Notes: generated by a model not told the origin, from the sequence alone. Positions 14,656 through 23,142 are shown, counted from the stretch's first letter. The stretch is 64,000 bases of DNA from Comamonas sp. B21-038 (GCF_022387135.1 NZ_CP092462.1:2604001-2668000); one strand, 5' to 3'. Translations and numbers: made by a program.

Positions 14656-16012
14656 GGGCGTTTGCCTTGCGAATGCGGTCAGCCAAGTAGGCGACCTGTT
14701 CAGGGGTTAGCCCCTTGTCCTCTTGAGGTGGTGGCGCCACAGGTGGCAGAGGCGCTGGAGTTGTCGTACCCTGGTCGATCCGGTTCAAACGCACCTGCTC
14801 CAGCGGATAGTCCTGCTGCTGCATGTACACCGTGTCGCCACCCTTCAATGGAGGCAAGTTCACGCGCTTGCGGGCGTTGTTCGGCGCCAGGATCCGGCCC
14901 TTCACACCTTCAGAGAGCGTTTCCATCAGGGTCTTGGAGTCCATCCGCATCAGGCCATCAATATCGACCTCGATACCCTGCTTGATGCCGTCAAACCCCA
15001 TGCCGTCATCCATTACTGCCTCAAACTCCTCAATAGGCGACTGCAGGCAATCCGAGTAATAGGCCCGATCCAGCGCTTCAATGTTGTTGTAGGCGGGCGT
15101 CTCCCCAACCCCGACCTTGTACCCAGGAACATGGAATACTGAGCAGATTCGCTCATCCGTCCAGCGCAGGGTTTCGATCAACTGAGAATCGCTTGCCGTC
15201 TGGGCCATGGGCTCAAACTTCATGCCTTCACCCAGCACCGCCACCTTGCCAGCGTTCGCGCCCGAATAGCCCGACTGCCATTGTTCCTTGATGGAAGCTG
15301 CGTTTTCCGGCGAAATCGTCCCGGGCGCAATCAGAATCCCGCTGGGCGTTGCGCTGTTGGCGAAGAACTGCATAGTGTTGTTTTGGATCTTCACCCCAAT
15401 GCCCGCAGCGATTGCCGCTGCATACAGGGGCGCGACACCCACCAGCGGGTGATACAGGCAATTCATGCGGTCGTGGATGATCGCCTCTGCCGGCGCAATC
15501 ACCCCCTGCTGCAGGCCCGCCAAATTGTCTTGGCCAAGCTGGTAGAAAACCGTGCCGTCATCGGACACCAAAGGCGTCACCATGTCGGGGTTGAGTATGT
15601 AGATACTCTCAATCTCCCCCTTGGCATTGAGCTGCTTGAGGCCATAGGCGTTGCCCTTGGTCAGCTTGGAGGTCTGCCACCACTGCTTGAATTGCACCTG
15701 GTTCTGGTAGCGGTTCGGGCGGCGCAGCAGGCGATTGATCGCGTTGGCCGACTGATCTTCTGTCCAGATGCCATCTTTGTCACACACCACCTTGCGTGCG
15801 CGCAGCTTGCCGAAGTCGTTGGAAATCCGGGTCACACAGGCATACACGATGGGGGAAGAAAGCACATCCTCTTGGCTCAGCGCCTGATTGCGTTGCCAGG
15901 CGCCAGCAAACGATTCTTTGATGATCGAGCGCCATCCACCACTACCGCTATGCACAGGCGCTGCCGATGGACTCGCCGCCTTCGTGATTGCTGACGCCAG
16001 TGTTTTAGCCAT
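14636..16012 (-). CDS. Portal protein, HK97 family
   Basis: A 458-residue protein with the known portal landmarks: the SSPIVYACVTRISND helix near residue 55, a WWQTSKLTKGNAY segment, the PLVGVAPLYAA helix, and a long helix followed by a Pro/Gln-rich C-terminus. Portals form the dodecameric DNA channel at one capsid vertex. The ATG at 16012 is preferred; a GTG one codon earlier is possible. The start overlaps the small membrane-protein gene by eight bases. The C-terminal tail (PAPLPPVAPPPQ) is unusually proline-rich. Confidence 0.93.
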   Translation of the reverse strand: MAKTLASAITKAASPSAAPVHSGSGGWRSIIKESFAGAWQRNQALSQEDVLSSPIVYACVTRISNDFGKLRARKVVCDKDGIWTEDQSANAINRLLRRPNRYQNQVQFKQWWQTSKLTKGNAYGLKQLNAKGEIESIYILNPDMVTPLVSDDGTVFYQLGQDNLAGLQQGVIAPAEAIIHDRMNCLYHPLVGVAPLYAAAIAAGIGVKIQNNTMQFFANSATPSGILIAPGTISPENAASIKEQWQSGYSGANAGKVAVLGEGMKFEPMAQTASDSQLIETLRWTDERICSVFHVPGYKVGVGETPAYNNIEALDRAYYSDCLQSPIEEFEAVMDDGMGFDGIKQGIEVDIDGLMRMDSKTLMETLSEGVKGRILAPNNARKRVNLPPLKGGDTVYMQQQDYPLEQVRLNRIDQGTTTPAPLPPVAPPPQEDKGLTPEQVAYLADRIRKANAHEHKTT

Positions 16013-16214
16013 CACTCATCCCCTTCAACACGACAGCGCTGTAAAGCACCGCCAAAACACCGCCAGCAGCGCAGCCCAGGCCTACGCCGAACTGCATGCC
16101 CACGCCCACCGCGATCAGCGCGGCGCCGCCCACCGAGAACACCAGCAGCCAAAAGAATGCTGATACCAGGAGGGAGCCTAGGAAATTGGCCAACTTGGCG
16201 ATGCTCTGCTTCAT
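16005..16214 (-). CDS. Small two-helix membrane protein
   Basis: A 69-residue protein with two membrane segments, about 9-33 and 36-62, the second rich in Gly and Val. A GAGGAGG ribosome site precedes the ATG. It sits between a structural-module gene and the portal, overlapping the portal start. The function is unknown. A membrane protein at this place could act in superinfection exclusion or attach prohead assembly to the membrane; there is no direct evidence for either. Confidence 0.6.
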   Translation of the reverse strand: MKQSIAKLANFLGSLLVSAFFWLLVFSVGGAALIAVGVGMQFGVGLGCAAGGVLAVLYSAVVLKGMSDG

Positions 16215-16222
16215 GGGCCTCC

Positions 16223-16570
16223 TCAGTTGGCCAGAGCTGCATCGCGCAGTGCCGCGCGCACCTTGTCAGCCCCGGCGTTGTGGTGGACTTTGACACCGCG
16301 CTCCTTTGCCAAGGCATGCAGCGCTGCGGCATCCAGGCCGTCCAGCTCATCCATAGGGACAGAGGGTGGGGCCGCAGGGGCAGTGCCGTCCGGAGCCAGT
16401 GCGGGCTCTTGCGCAACAGGTGCAGTGGCTGCGGAAGGTGCAGGCGCTGGGGATGGAGCAGAGACGGCTTGCGCCTCATAGCGACCATGGCCCAGGAGCT
16501 GCAGCACTTCAGCTTCAGCGCGCGTCATGCGGCGCTCGCGGCCACTGTTGTAGGTGAATATCACATTCAT
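16223..16570 (-). CDS. Phage protein with Ala/Pro linker, unknown function (head region)
   Basis: The ATG at 16570 has an AGAGGA ribosome site. The 115-residue product has an N-terminal charged strand-helix part (1-36), a Pro/Ala-rich linker (37-74) and a C-terminal helical domain (75-113) with the LDALAALHALAKERGVK-like pattern of an LEM/SAP-type or Rho-N-like helix-extended-loop-helix. Such small domains bind nucleic acid in other proteins. It lies just after the major capsid gene, where head-completion or decoration genes are common. Confidence 0.5.
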   Translation of the reverse strand: MNVIFTYNSGRERRMTRAEAEVLQLLGHGRYEAQAVSAPSPAPAPSAATAPVAQEPALAPDGTAPAAPPSVPMDELDGLDAAALHALAKERGVKVHHNAGADKVRAALRDAALAN

Positions 16571-16590
16571 TGCGGATCCTCTTGTCTTGA

Positions 16591-16618
16591 AAAAGGGGGC
16601 TCCCATTAAGAAACCCCC
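16591..16618 (-). terminator. Terminator-like hairpin after the major capsid gene
   Basis: GGGGG (16614-16618) pairs with CCCCC (16595-16599 read on minus), followed by TTTTT on the minus strand. It lies between the capsid stop (16647) and the next ATG (16570). The 14-base loop makes the stem modest. Confidence 0.5.
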
Positions 16619-16646
16619 TATTGCCTGACCCCTGAGTTATGGCGCC

Positions 16647-18647
16647 TTATGGCGTTTCAGGCTGGCCCCACTTCACGCCGGTCAGCACCTGCACAGCGCC
16701 TGGGCGGCGCTTGGACCAGTTCAGCTCACGCTCTGCGCGGAATGCAACAGAGTTGGTCTGGAACATGGACACCAGTTCAGCAGGCGTTGGGGTCGTGCTG
16801 TCATGCGCTGGGTCGGTCTTCATCTCCAGCGATGCCTCGGTGGACATATCGACTTGGAAGCCGCCTTCGTCCGCGAAATACACGTCCTGGGCGTTGATCA
16901 GCGCCACCACACCCACAGGGGCGTAGTCGGAGACGATGGCAGGGAGGCCCTCGAAAATGCCACCGGTCATGGTCATGTCGGGGAATTCGCGGCCACCCAG
17001 CGCATTGCGCATCAGCGTCAGCGCCATGGCCGTCTCGCTACGCATCACCCACACACCAGCCGAAGGCACGTTGCCATCAGCCAGGAAGGCCGCAAAGACC
17101 TTCTGCACATCGGTGCGCACATCGGCAGCATCGTTGCCGCTGGAGGCAATGCCCGTCACGCCATTGGTGACAGAGGCAGGCGACACGCCAGCAACTGCAC
17201 CCTTGGTAGGCAGCAGGAAGTCGGTATCCATGCGCGATGCCAGGGCTGCAACCAGTTGATCGCGGATCATGGTGTCGGCTGGCAGACTGGCGCGCTTGAG
17301 CAGTTGATCGGTGATCACTGCGATGTTCGCCACCTTCAGGCGGGTCAGGGTTGCCGAACCGTAGCTGAACTTGGTCAGCGGCTTGGCCTTGCCCTCACCC
17401 ACCCAGTAGCCCTCACCGCCAGAGGTCTGGCCGATCAGGGGCACATCGAATGGAACAGTTCGCAGGGCAGGAATGCCACCCGTGCCGAACTTGCCCAGCA
17501 CGGTTGCAGGGCGCAAGAATTCCACGAAGTCACCGATCACACCACCTGGGGCAATCAGGTTGCCGCCCCACTCGGGAACACCGGTGCTGGCAGCCGGTAC
17601 AGCCGCTTTCACCAGGTCGATCACGCGGGGGTCGATGGCACCCTTCTGGCCTTCTGCAAGCTGCAGCGCGTAATGGGGGATGCCCTTGGACTGGTGCAGG
17701 ATACGGATGTACTGCGCCATGGCCAGTCCCTTTTCGGCATGGTTGTGCTTCACAGTGATGTGAGGCTGGCCAGCACCAGGGGTGCGCGAAGCTGCTGCAT
17801 CAGCAGTATTGCCACCGGCGACAGGCTTGGCGCTCTTGGCCAGGTCCTTGGCCATCACCTGCAGATCTTCCAGCTCGGTATCGATCGCCGAAATCTCCGC
17901 ATTCAGCGTGGTAAAGCGCTCGCGCTCGTCGGCGTCCTTGGTGCGGCCTTCGTCTGCGGCCTTGGTCTGGATAGACAGGCGCTCTGCTGCCAGTTCTTTG
18001 CGCTTGTCTTCCAGCGCCTTGATTTGATCTTGTACGTTCACGTTGTTGCCTCTCTGTGTTTGGGCGTAAAAAAACCCGCTTGGTGCGGGCTGCTTCTGGG
18101 TTCCCGAAACGCCGGGAGGTGCTTTGAACTTGTCAGGCGGTGTGCCAGACGCGGCGCGCTGTGACAGGTCCAGAGATTTGATGGCGGTAATGGTCGCCTC
18201 GGAGTTGGCCGGGATCGTGACGGCTGACAGCTCATGCCAATCCCAGCGCGTAAAGTGGATGCCGCCCGAGTCAAGGAAGGCATATTCCAGCGCGCGAAAG
18301 CCGATGGACAGGCCCCGCACCAGGCCGGACTTGATCGAGGCCCAGGCCTCATTCAAGCGCGCAACCATCTGGCTGGGCATGTCCGCAGTGGGCAGCGCCA
18401 GCTTGGCCTTGATCTCAATCCCCTCTGCCGTCACTTTGGCCGTCACGACTTGGCCAATAGGCTGGCTGCTGTCGTGCTGCCACAGCAGCGGGATCGGTAG
18501 CTTGAACTGCGCTCCCTGGGGGTCAACAATGTCCCCGTCCCGGTCGCTGCCAATGGTCGAGGCAATGCCCGTGATTTCCCGGGCATCCTCATCCACCGAC
18601 TTGACGCGCATGACGCCATAAATACGATCTGGCTGATTCATAAACAT
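16647..18647 (-). CDS. HK97-type prohead protease fused in frame to major capsid protein
   Basis: One open frame of 666 codons carries two proteins that most HK97-like phages encode separately. Residues 1 to about 165 are a serine-type prohead protease (S78): the DRDGDIVDPQGAQF segment, the LLWQHDSSQPIGQ motif with the catalytic His, and the GLSIGF motif with the catalytic Ser. Residues from about 203 on are the capsid subunit: a coiled-coil scaffolding (delta) domain at 205-272, then the HK97 fold with VPEWGGNLIAP and VWVMRSETAM motifs. The junction contains a terminator-like hairpin, a T7 run, a ribosome site and a GTG at 18041 that would begin a 464-residue capsid protein alone. The product may therefore be two proteins. 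Confidence 0.85.
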   Translation of the reverse strand: MFMNQPDRIYGVMRVKSVDEDAREITGIASTIGSDRDGDIVDPQGAQFKLPIPLLWQHDSSQPIGQVVTAKVTAEGIEIKAKLALPTADMPSQMVARLNEAWASIKSGLVRGLSIGFRALEYAFLDSGGIHFTRWDWHELSAVTIPANSEATITAIKSLDLSQRAASGTPPDKFKAPPGVSGTQKQPAPSGFFYAQTQRGNNVNVQDQIKALEDKRKELAAERLSIQTKAADEGRTKDADERERFTTLNAEISAIDTELEDLQVMAKDLAKSAKPVAGGNTADAAASRTPGAGQPHITVKHNHAEKGLAMAQYIRILHQSKGIPHYALQLAEGQKGAIDPRVIDLVKAAVPAASTGVPEWGGNLIAPGGVIGDFVEFLRPATVLGKFGTGGIPALRTVPFDVPLIGQTSGGEGYWVGEGKAKPLTKFSYGSATLTRLKVANIAVITDQLLKRASLPADTMIRDQLVAALASRMDTDFLLPTKGAVAGVSPASVTNGVTGIASSGNDAADVRTDVQKVFAAFLADGNVPSAGVWVMRSETAMALTLMRNALGGREFPDMTMTGGIFEGLPAIVSDYAPVGVVALINAQDVYFADEGGFQVDMSTEASLEMKTDPAHDSTTPTPAELVSMFQTNSVAFRAERELNWSKRRPGAVQVLTGVKWGQPETP
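18038..18089 (-). other. Protease/capsid junction: hairpin, T7 run, ribosome site and overlapping GTGA
   Basis: On the minus strand a stem CCCGC - ACCAA - GCGGG (18075-18089) is followed by seven T (18068-18074). The ribosome site AGAGAGG (18049-18055) comes next, and then GTG (18039-18041), the start of the capsid scaffolding domain. In the frame that would result from one fewer T, the protease ends at TGA (18038-18040), overlapping that GTG. This looks like an ordinary two-gene boundary converted to a fusion by one base. Confidence 0.75.
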
Positions 18648-18650
18648 TCC

Positions 18651-20351
18651 TCAGATGAAAAAGACTCCGTAGTTCTTTTCCGGTTCAGGCGGTAGGAGGA
18701 TGCGCCCCACGCCCATGATCAGGGACACTGCCCCGTCAATCTTGTTGTCATTGCCCTGCTTGATGGGTCTCACAATGTCGTCATTGCCAGGCAGGTACTT
18801 ACCAATGACGTTTGAGATGCACCAGGTCAGGATCGGATTGCCGTCATGGTGGAACCGCCCAGACGCAATAGCCGCCTCGATTTCCTTCATCGGGTCGGAC
18901 ATATTCATGTAGTTCTGGGTGATGGTGATGGGCGTGAGCCCTTCGTCATCCAGGTGGTGCCCCAAGTTGGTCGCTCCATGCGGATCCAGCGGAGCGCACT
19001 GCACGGGGTTGAGGCGGTTGGCCTCCTTGGCCTCCTCCAGAATCTCCCGGTAGTCGATCTCTGCACCATCGGTAGGGATCATCAATCCTGCATTCATCCA
19101 CTTTTGATAGCGCTCGGCCATACGCCGGTTGTCCATGTTGGCAATCGTGTCCTCGGGAACCCAGAACTTGGGAGCGACCGAGTAGTAATGCCGCTTGCCT
19201 GCAATGTCCCGCCAGAAAAGCCGCGCCATGCTGTTCATGTCCAGCTTGCGCGCCAGGTCGAATGCCAGCACACAAGACTGACCCTCGAACTGCTCCAGGG
19301 TCAGGGAGGTGTCTTTCGCCGCCTCCCACTGGGCCATATTGAAGAAACCCGCCTTTGCCGTCACCCACACGCCCAGATGCTTGGTCTTGAAGGTGTTGGT
19401 AAAGCGGGCCTGCTGTATGCCCCGGCGCTGCTGGCTCTCCAGGTACTCCTGATAGACCGACACGCCCATGTTCGGGTTGGCCTTGGCCAGCACCAGGGGA
19501 GATTTCCAATCGTCGCCTTCGTCAATGGTGAAGATCCACCCGAACAATTCATCATTCGGGACGGTTCCCTCCAGCATTTCGATCACTTCGCGGCGCTTGT
19601 CGTAGCACGGGCCCTCAATGTCGTAGCCTGCTGTCGTGATCATGAACATCAGCGGCTGTTTGCGCGCCCCCATGCCGGTCAGCATTGTGGTGTACAGCGC
19701 GTCAGAATCGTGTTCATGGTACTCATCCACGATGGCGCATGATGGGCTCGCACCGTCGCCAGGATCGCCAATGATCGGCTCGAACCGGCTGCCGTCGGCT
19801 GGCTTGTTCAGATTTGAAGCGTTTACCTCGATTCCCGCAGCCTCGACCAGCATCGGAGAGCGCTTGACCATCAGCCGGGCAGGCCGGAACACTTCCCAGG
19901 CCTGCTTTTCCGTGGTGGCACCTGAGTAGACCTCTGCGCCGAATTCGCCATCAGCGGCAAACATAGACAGGCCCACGCCAGCAGCAATCACGCTCTTGCC
20001 GTTCTTGCGGTTGACCTCCCAATAGCTCTCTCGGAAGCGGCGCATGCCGTCCTTCTTGCGCCTCCAGCCGAAGGTGCAAGCTATGCCGAACTTCTGCCAG
20101 GGCTCCAGGGTCACAAGCTGCCGCTTGAATGCCCATTCCCCCTTGGTGTGGGGAAGCAACTCGATAAAGGCGATTTTCTTGGCCGCTTCCTTCTCATCGA
20201 AGTAGTACGGGTAATCATCGCCCTTGCTGGCTTCCAGGTTGTCGAAATGTCGCTGGCAGGCCTGAACCACATAGCGGCAGGCCGGAAACTTCCCGGCGAT
20301 AACGTCCTTGGCCCACTTGTGCGCCAGCTCAATTGCGGGTTGTTTAGCCAT
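18651..20351 (-). CDS. Terminase large subunit
   Basis: This 566-residue DNA-packaging motor has an N-terminal ATPase and a C-terminal nuclease. The Walker A-type loop is at about residues 115-120 (RKNGKS) and the Walker B CAIVDE at 205-210. The nuclease part starts near 360 with the [14 protein letters not shown] strand carrying the first metal-binding Asp. The family is the HK97 / phage_terminase-1 group that works with P27-type small subunits and an HNH protein, all present here. It overlaps the small subunit by eight bases. Confidence 0.95.
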   Translation of the reverse strand: MAKQPAIELAHKWAKDVIAGKFPACRYVVQACQRHFDNLEASKGDDYPYYFDEKEAAKKIAFIELLPHTKGEWAFKRQLVTLEPWQKFGIACTFGWRRKKDGMRRFRESYWEVNRKNGKSVIAAGVGLSMFAADGEFGAEVYSGATTEKQAWEVFRPARLMVKRSPMLVEAAGIEVNASNLNKPADGSRFEPIIGDPGDGASPSCAIVDEYHEHDSDALYTTMLTGMGARKQPLMFMITTAGYDIEGPCYDKRREVIEMLEGTVPNDELFGWIFTIDEGDDWKSPLVLAKANPNMGVSVYQEYLESQQRRGIQQARFTNTFKTKHLGVWVTAKAGFFNMAQWEAAKDTSLTLEQFEGQSCVLAFDLARKLDMNSMARLFWRDIAGKRHYYSVAPKFWVPEDTIANMDNRRMAERYQKWMNAGLMIPTDGAEIDYREILEEAKEANRLNPVQCAPLDPHGATNLGHHLDDEGLTPITITQNYMNMSDPMKEIEAAIASGRFHHDGNPILTWCISNVIGKYLPGNDDIVRPIKQGNDNKIDGAVSLIMGVGRILLPPEPEKNYGVFFI

Positions 20352-20820
20352 TGATCAACTCGGCAAACGGGTTGCCGCCTCCCTCTGGTGGCTTGCCGAT
20401 CAGGCGTTGACGGCTGGAAGGGTCCAGGCCCAGCATGCTGCCGTAGGTGGCCATCATTGCCGCCGCTTCCTTCAAAACCGTAGCTGCCGGGTTCTTGACC
20501 ACCCCGCCAGTCGCTCCAGCGACCGTCACTCCGTTGTTCTTGATCTCTTCCTGCGCCATGCGGAATTGGTCATAGGCGTTGCAGTAGACCTCCAGGTTCT
20601 GAATGTCAGTTGCCGCAAGCACACGCTCACGGCACAGCAGCGGGCAGACCGTGTCCCATAGCGCCCGACCGTTGTCGCCCATCCAGAACGGGCATTCCAC
20701 TGTCACGACCAGACCGAAATCAGGCTCATTGGTGTTCAATGCACGCTTGCCGGGGTTTCCCGCAAGCTGTTTCTTGGCCGTTGGTTTTGGGCGCCGGCCT
20801 GACCGCGTTGTTCCAGGCAT
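20344..20820 (-). CDS. Terminase small subunit, P27 family
   Basis: The ATG at 20820 has a GGAGGGG ribosome site. The 158-residue product shows the P27 small-terminase pattern: a basic N-terminus with [20 protein letters not shown], a WDTVCPLL helix, and a C-terminal [10 protein letters not shown] motif. The small subunit recognises the packaging site on viral DNA and loads the large subunit. The 209 bases upstream, up to the HNH gene, may contain that site. Confidence 0.9.
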   Translation of the reverse strand: MPGTTRSGRRPKPTAKKQLAGNPGKRALNTNEPDFGLVVTVECPFWMGDNGRALWDTVCPLLCRERVLAATDIQNLEVYCNAYDQFRMAQEEIKNNGVTVAGATGGVVKNPAATVLKEAAAMMATYGSMLGLDPSSRQRLIGKPPEGGGNPFAELING

Positions 20821-20871
20821 AGCCCCTCCCCGGTTAAATCTCATATTTCGCGGGCGTAGAAATGTGACGAA

Positions 20872-20922
20872 CAGGTCGGTTTACGGTCGGATCGCCCCCG
20901 ACCTGACCTACTCCCCCCCCCC
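20872..20922. other. Candidate cos/packaging region between HNH nuclease and terminase genes
   Basis: The gap 20821-21029 contains an 8-bp inverted repeat CAGGTCGG (20872-20879) / CCGACCTG (20898-20905), a direct repeat CGGTCGG beside it, and a run of ten C residues (20913-20922). HK97-like phages with HNH nuclease and P27 small terminase usually carry their cos site next to these genes. This is a location guess, not a demonstrated site. Confidence 0.3.
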
Positions 20923-21029
20923 GTGTATGTCTGCCGGCTCACTTCGTTGAAGATGGCGCGTCACGCCTTTCACAGCCTCCACACGCGAACGAATGCATCC
21001 GGTCCATACCAAGGTAGCCACAGCCCTCT

Positions 21030-21392
21030 CTAACCTCTCCTGCCCCGCTTGATCGCTCTAAGCCGCTCCGCCTTGCTCTTCGCCTCATGGCATGAGAGGC
21101 ATAACCCTTGAACATTGCTTTCAATGTCTTCTCCCCCTTCCGAGAGAGGGATGATGTGATCGCGCTCAGTGGCCTCTGCCACACTCCCTTGCCGGGAGCA
21201 CTCGGCACACAGTGGCTCGGCGCTAAACAATCTTTCCCTCAGTCGTTGGAGTGTTCTGCCGGTGATCCGCTTTGTCGCATCTGACCTCTTCTCCCATTTG
21301 GGCTTCGGGTGTGCCGGGCATCTACCGCTACCATCAACCGAGAGCGCTTTGCATCCGGGCTGGGTGCAAGGCTTAGGCAGCTTCCTTGGCAT
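21030..21392 (-). CDS. HNH endonuclease
   Basis: A 120-residue nuclease with the full HNH layout: CTQPGCKAL near the N-terminus and a CAECSRQG zinc pair at about 61-64. The catalytic ERDHIIPLSEGG at 76-87 follows, then an SNVQGLCLSCHEAKS segment carrying the Asn, the second Cys pair and the final His. In HK97-type phages an HNH protein beside the terminase genes is needed for specific DNA cleavage during packaging; the same role is inferred here. Confidence 0.92.
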   Translation of the reverse strand: MPRKLPKPCTQPGCKALSVDGSGRCPAHPKPKWEKRSDATKRITGRTLQRLRERLFSAEPLCAECSRQGSVAEATERDHIIPLSEGGEDIESNVQGLCLSCHEAKSKAERLRAIKRGRRG

Positions 21393-21401
21393 CTCATCTC
21401 C

Positions 21402-21620
21402 TCAATCCTGCAGGTCCCATCCCTCTTGGGTCCGAGCAACTGCATCTACCTGGCGCAGCTGCCGAAACAGCCGGTTGCGCACACAGTAGGTGCAGACCAT
21501 TGCGGGTGCGCAGCCGCCGCCGTGCGGCCTACACGTCTTGTCATACCGGCCCGGCTTGCCTCGCTCTGCATATCCCTTGCGGTGTTCTTTACCGGAGGCG
21601 ATTGCTTTGTCCAGGCTCAT
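21402..21620 (-). CDS. Small phage protein with CxxC-like cysteines
   Basis: A 72-residue basic protein. The N-terminal MSLDKAIASGKEHRK pattern and the CRPHG...CTYCVRNR segment are like short phage proteins often found beside HNH or terminase genes. The cysteines and histidine could bind zinc. An AGGAGG ribosome site five bases before the ATG supports translation. No function is assigned. Confidence 0.65.
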   Translation of the reverse strand: MSLDKAIASGKEHRKGYAERGKPGRYDKTCRPHGGGCAPAMVCTYCVRNRLFRQLRQVDAVARTQEGWDLQD

Positions 21621-21632
21621 GTCCGCCTCCTG

Positions 21633-21890
21633 TCAGCGCGCCCCATAGCAGGTCAGCAGCGCTAAATCAAAGGTGTGCTTGCCTGTAGTACCGTCGCCAG
21701 CATCCCACCAGCACGTCACCTGATCCCCTGCTACATCCATCACGGTCATCTCCGGTCCACCGGATGCGAGCTGCACGCGGTTTCCAGGCCAGACCTTGGC
21801 CAACATAGGTGGGCGCTGCAACTTCACAAGGTCAGAAGCGAGGAATGCTCCGCTGCTCAGGCCCGTGCGACCATTGCTTGGGGCTGTCAA
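21633..21890 (-). CDS. DUF2158 / YodC-like small protein
   Basis: The part from about residue 29 (MLAKVWPGNRVQLASGG) to the end matches the short beta-barrel proteins of the DUF2158/YodC family, which carry a GDxVxLxSGGPxMTV pattern followed by a CxWW strand. The frame opens at a TTG at 21890 overlapping the stop of the membrane-protein gene upstream; an ATG at residue 29 would give a 57-residue protein closer to the family's normal size. The start is therefore uncertain. Function unknown; these proteins are common in phage accessory regions. Confidence 0.65.
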   Translation of the reverse strand: MTAPSNGRTGLSSGAFLASDLVKLQRPPMLAKVWPGNRVQLASGGPEMTVMDVAGDQVTCWWDAGDGTTGKHTFDLALLTCYGAR

Positions 21891-22027
21891 GGCTTACCCC
21901 CAAGGAACACAGCAGAGAGTGCAGCGAGCACTAAGCTCAGGCCACCGAGTACGGTCCGCTGGGAAGGCGTAATGTTGTGGGCTACACAGATCATCGTGAT
22001 CAAGCCGAAATACTGAACTGCGCTCAT
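21887..22027 (-). CDS. Very small membrane protein
   Basis: A 46-residue product with two short hydrophobic stretches (about 3-16 and 24-43). A GGAGAG ribosome site stands six bases before the ATG at 22027, and the stop overlaps the start of the DUF2158 gene. Size and coupling support a real gene; no family was recognised. Confidence 0.5.
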   Translation of the reverse strand: MSAVQYFGLITMICVAHNITPSQRTVLGGLSLVLAALSAVFLGGKP

Positions 22028-22091
22028 GGCTCTCTCCAAAATGAATGAGGCCAGCGCAATGGCTGGCTCCTGAATAGTTCGCCTCATCGGA

Positions 22092-22331
22092 CTACCCGGA
22101 CGGGCTGAGGATTGCCGCTCGCTCTTCAAGCACCCCTTGAGCTTGGCTCGGGTCCTTGTCGAAATCCAGACCACCATTGGTCAGCGCAACGATGTGGTCC
22201 AGCTGAGTCGCCAGGCTTACTCGCCCCTCGCGCTCACACATCACACACAAAGGGTTGGCCGCGAAGTGGCGATCCCTGAAGCGCAGCAGCCATCGGCCGC
22301 GTTTTCGCTCTGGCACAAGATGATTTGCCAT
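22092..22331 (-). pseudogene. C-terminally truncated HNH endonuclease
   Basis: The 79-codon frame begins as a good HNH protein: a basic N-terminus with RKRGRWLLRFRDRHF, the zinc pair CVMC at 29-32 and the catalytic DHIVALTNGG at 45-54, then DFDKDPSQAQG. Here a complete family member would have the second cysteine pair and final histidine (LCxxCHxxK). Instead the frame runs into an unrelated tail and stops. A one-base change after QAQG restores only a single cysteine. It is probably a decayed second HNH gene, though a short active form cannot be excluded. Confidence 0.6.
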
Positions 22332-22367
22332 ATAGAATTTCCAGAACTACCACCCCCAGGAGCCAGC

Positions 22368-22757
22368 TTGTTCCGCTACATCGCGCTTTCTCTAGCCCTC
22401 TTAATTCAAGGGCCTGCGCTCGCCAACCGAGCGTCCATCCCCTTCTCAGGCTATGAACTAGCAGAGGCTTTAGCTGAACTTCAAAAGGTAAATAAGGGGG
22501 TCGCGGCAGATCAATTTCAAGCTGGAGCAGCTTTCGGATACATGAGAGCAATGGCCGATGAACTTACAGCCCATGGCAGGATCTGCGTTCCAAAATCACG
22601 CACTTTGCTAGATCTTGCTGACGTTGTTTCCCGAGATCTGCGCTCTCGGCCGCAAGACCACTCCAAGAGTCTTTCTGCAAATGTTTTTGTTCTTCTAGCG
22701 CTGCATAAAGAATTCCCATGTGACGCTAAAGGACAGCCGGCCACAAAGCGGAATTGA
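22368..22757 (+). CDS. Secreted Rap1a/Tai-type immunity-like protein (moron candidate)
   Basis: This is the only plus-strand gene inside the leftward late/middle region. A TTG at 22368 with AGGAG six bases upstream gives a 129-residue protein with a signal peptide (about 1-18, cleavage after ALA). The mature part shows the Rap1a/Tai pattern: an FSGYELAEAL start, a GYMRAMAD helix with preceding Gly, a CVP loop, an LADVV helix, and a final LALHKEFPC. The two conserved cysteines fit a disulfide. Family members neutralise type VI secretion effectors in the periplasm (Serratia Rap1a, Tai4). The sequence is less GC-rich than neighbouring genes. It may protect the lysogen from competitors; that use is inferred. 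Confidence 0.7.
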   Translation: MFRYIALSLALLIQGPALANRASIPFSGYELAEALAELQKVNKGVAADQFQAGAAFGYMRAMADELTAHGRICVPKSRTLLDLADVVSRDLRSRPQDHSKSLSANVFVLLALHKEFPCDAKGQPATKRN

Positions 22758-22872
22758 CGGCACCCCGATACATTTCAATTTGTGCGAGTGCGAGCCTTCT
22801 GTACTGGAGTCTGAGTCTTGAGGGTTGCCAGTCTGCTACTGGTGTGAGTCTGTAGCCTGGGCTTGAGTGTCT

Positions 22873-23061
22873 TCAATCCCATTCTGCTCGCCTCGTCGCT
22901 GCGCCTTGGTATCCCAGCAGCTTGCGGTCGAACATCACAACCCAAGCAGCGCGCCTGGCTCCCACTGGACGCCGGTACAGCCATCTGCATGCTGTCAAGA
23001 CGAAGGCGCTGAATCGAGCAGCCAACACCGTGCGCTCATGCAGATACTGCTGGTCGGTCAT
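22873..23061 (-). CDS. Small basic phage protein, unknown function
   Basis: A 62-residue protein with an Arg/Trp-rich composition and a hydrophobic central stretch (about 15-26). An AGGAGAG ribosome site lies five bases upstream of the ATG, which is the main support for expression. No family recognised. Confidence 0.4.
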   Translation of the reverse strand: MTDQQYLHERTVLAARFSAFVLTACRWLYRRPVGARRAAWVVMFDRKLLGYQGAATRRAEWD

Positions 23062-23142
23062 CGCTCTCTCCTATCGGGTCGCAGGGGCTAGGCTCCAAGT
23101 GTGTAGGTCGCGTGTGCGGAGAGCCTGCCCTGCGGTAACTGG

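Noticed and set aside
20939-21208. 89-codon frame overlapping the HNH gene
   Set aside because: It lies in another frame over the certain HNH nuclease and shows no protein-like pattern.
22775-22990. Minus-strand 71-codon frame next to the Rap1a-like gene
   Set aside because: Overlaps the better supported 22873-23061 frame and has no ribosome site; low-complexity composition.
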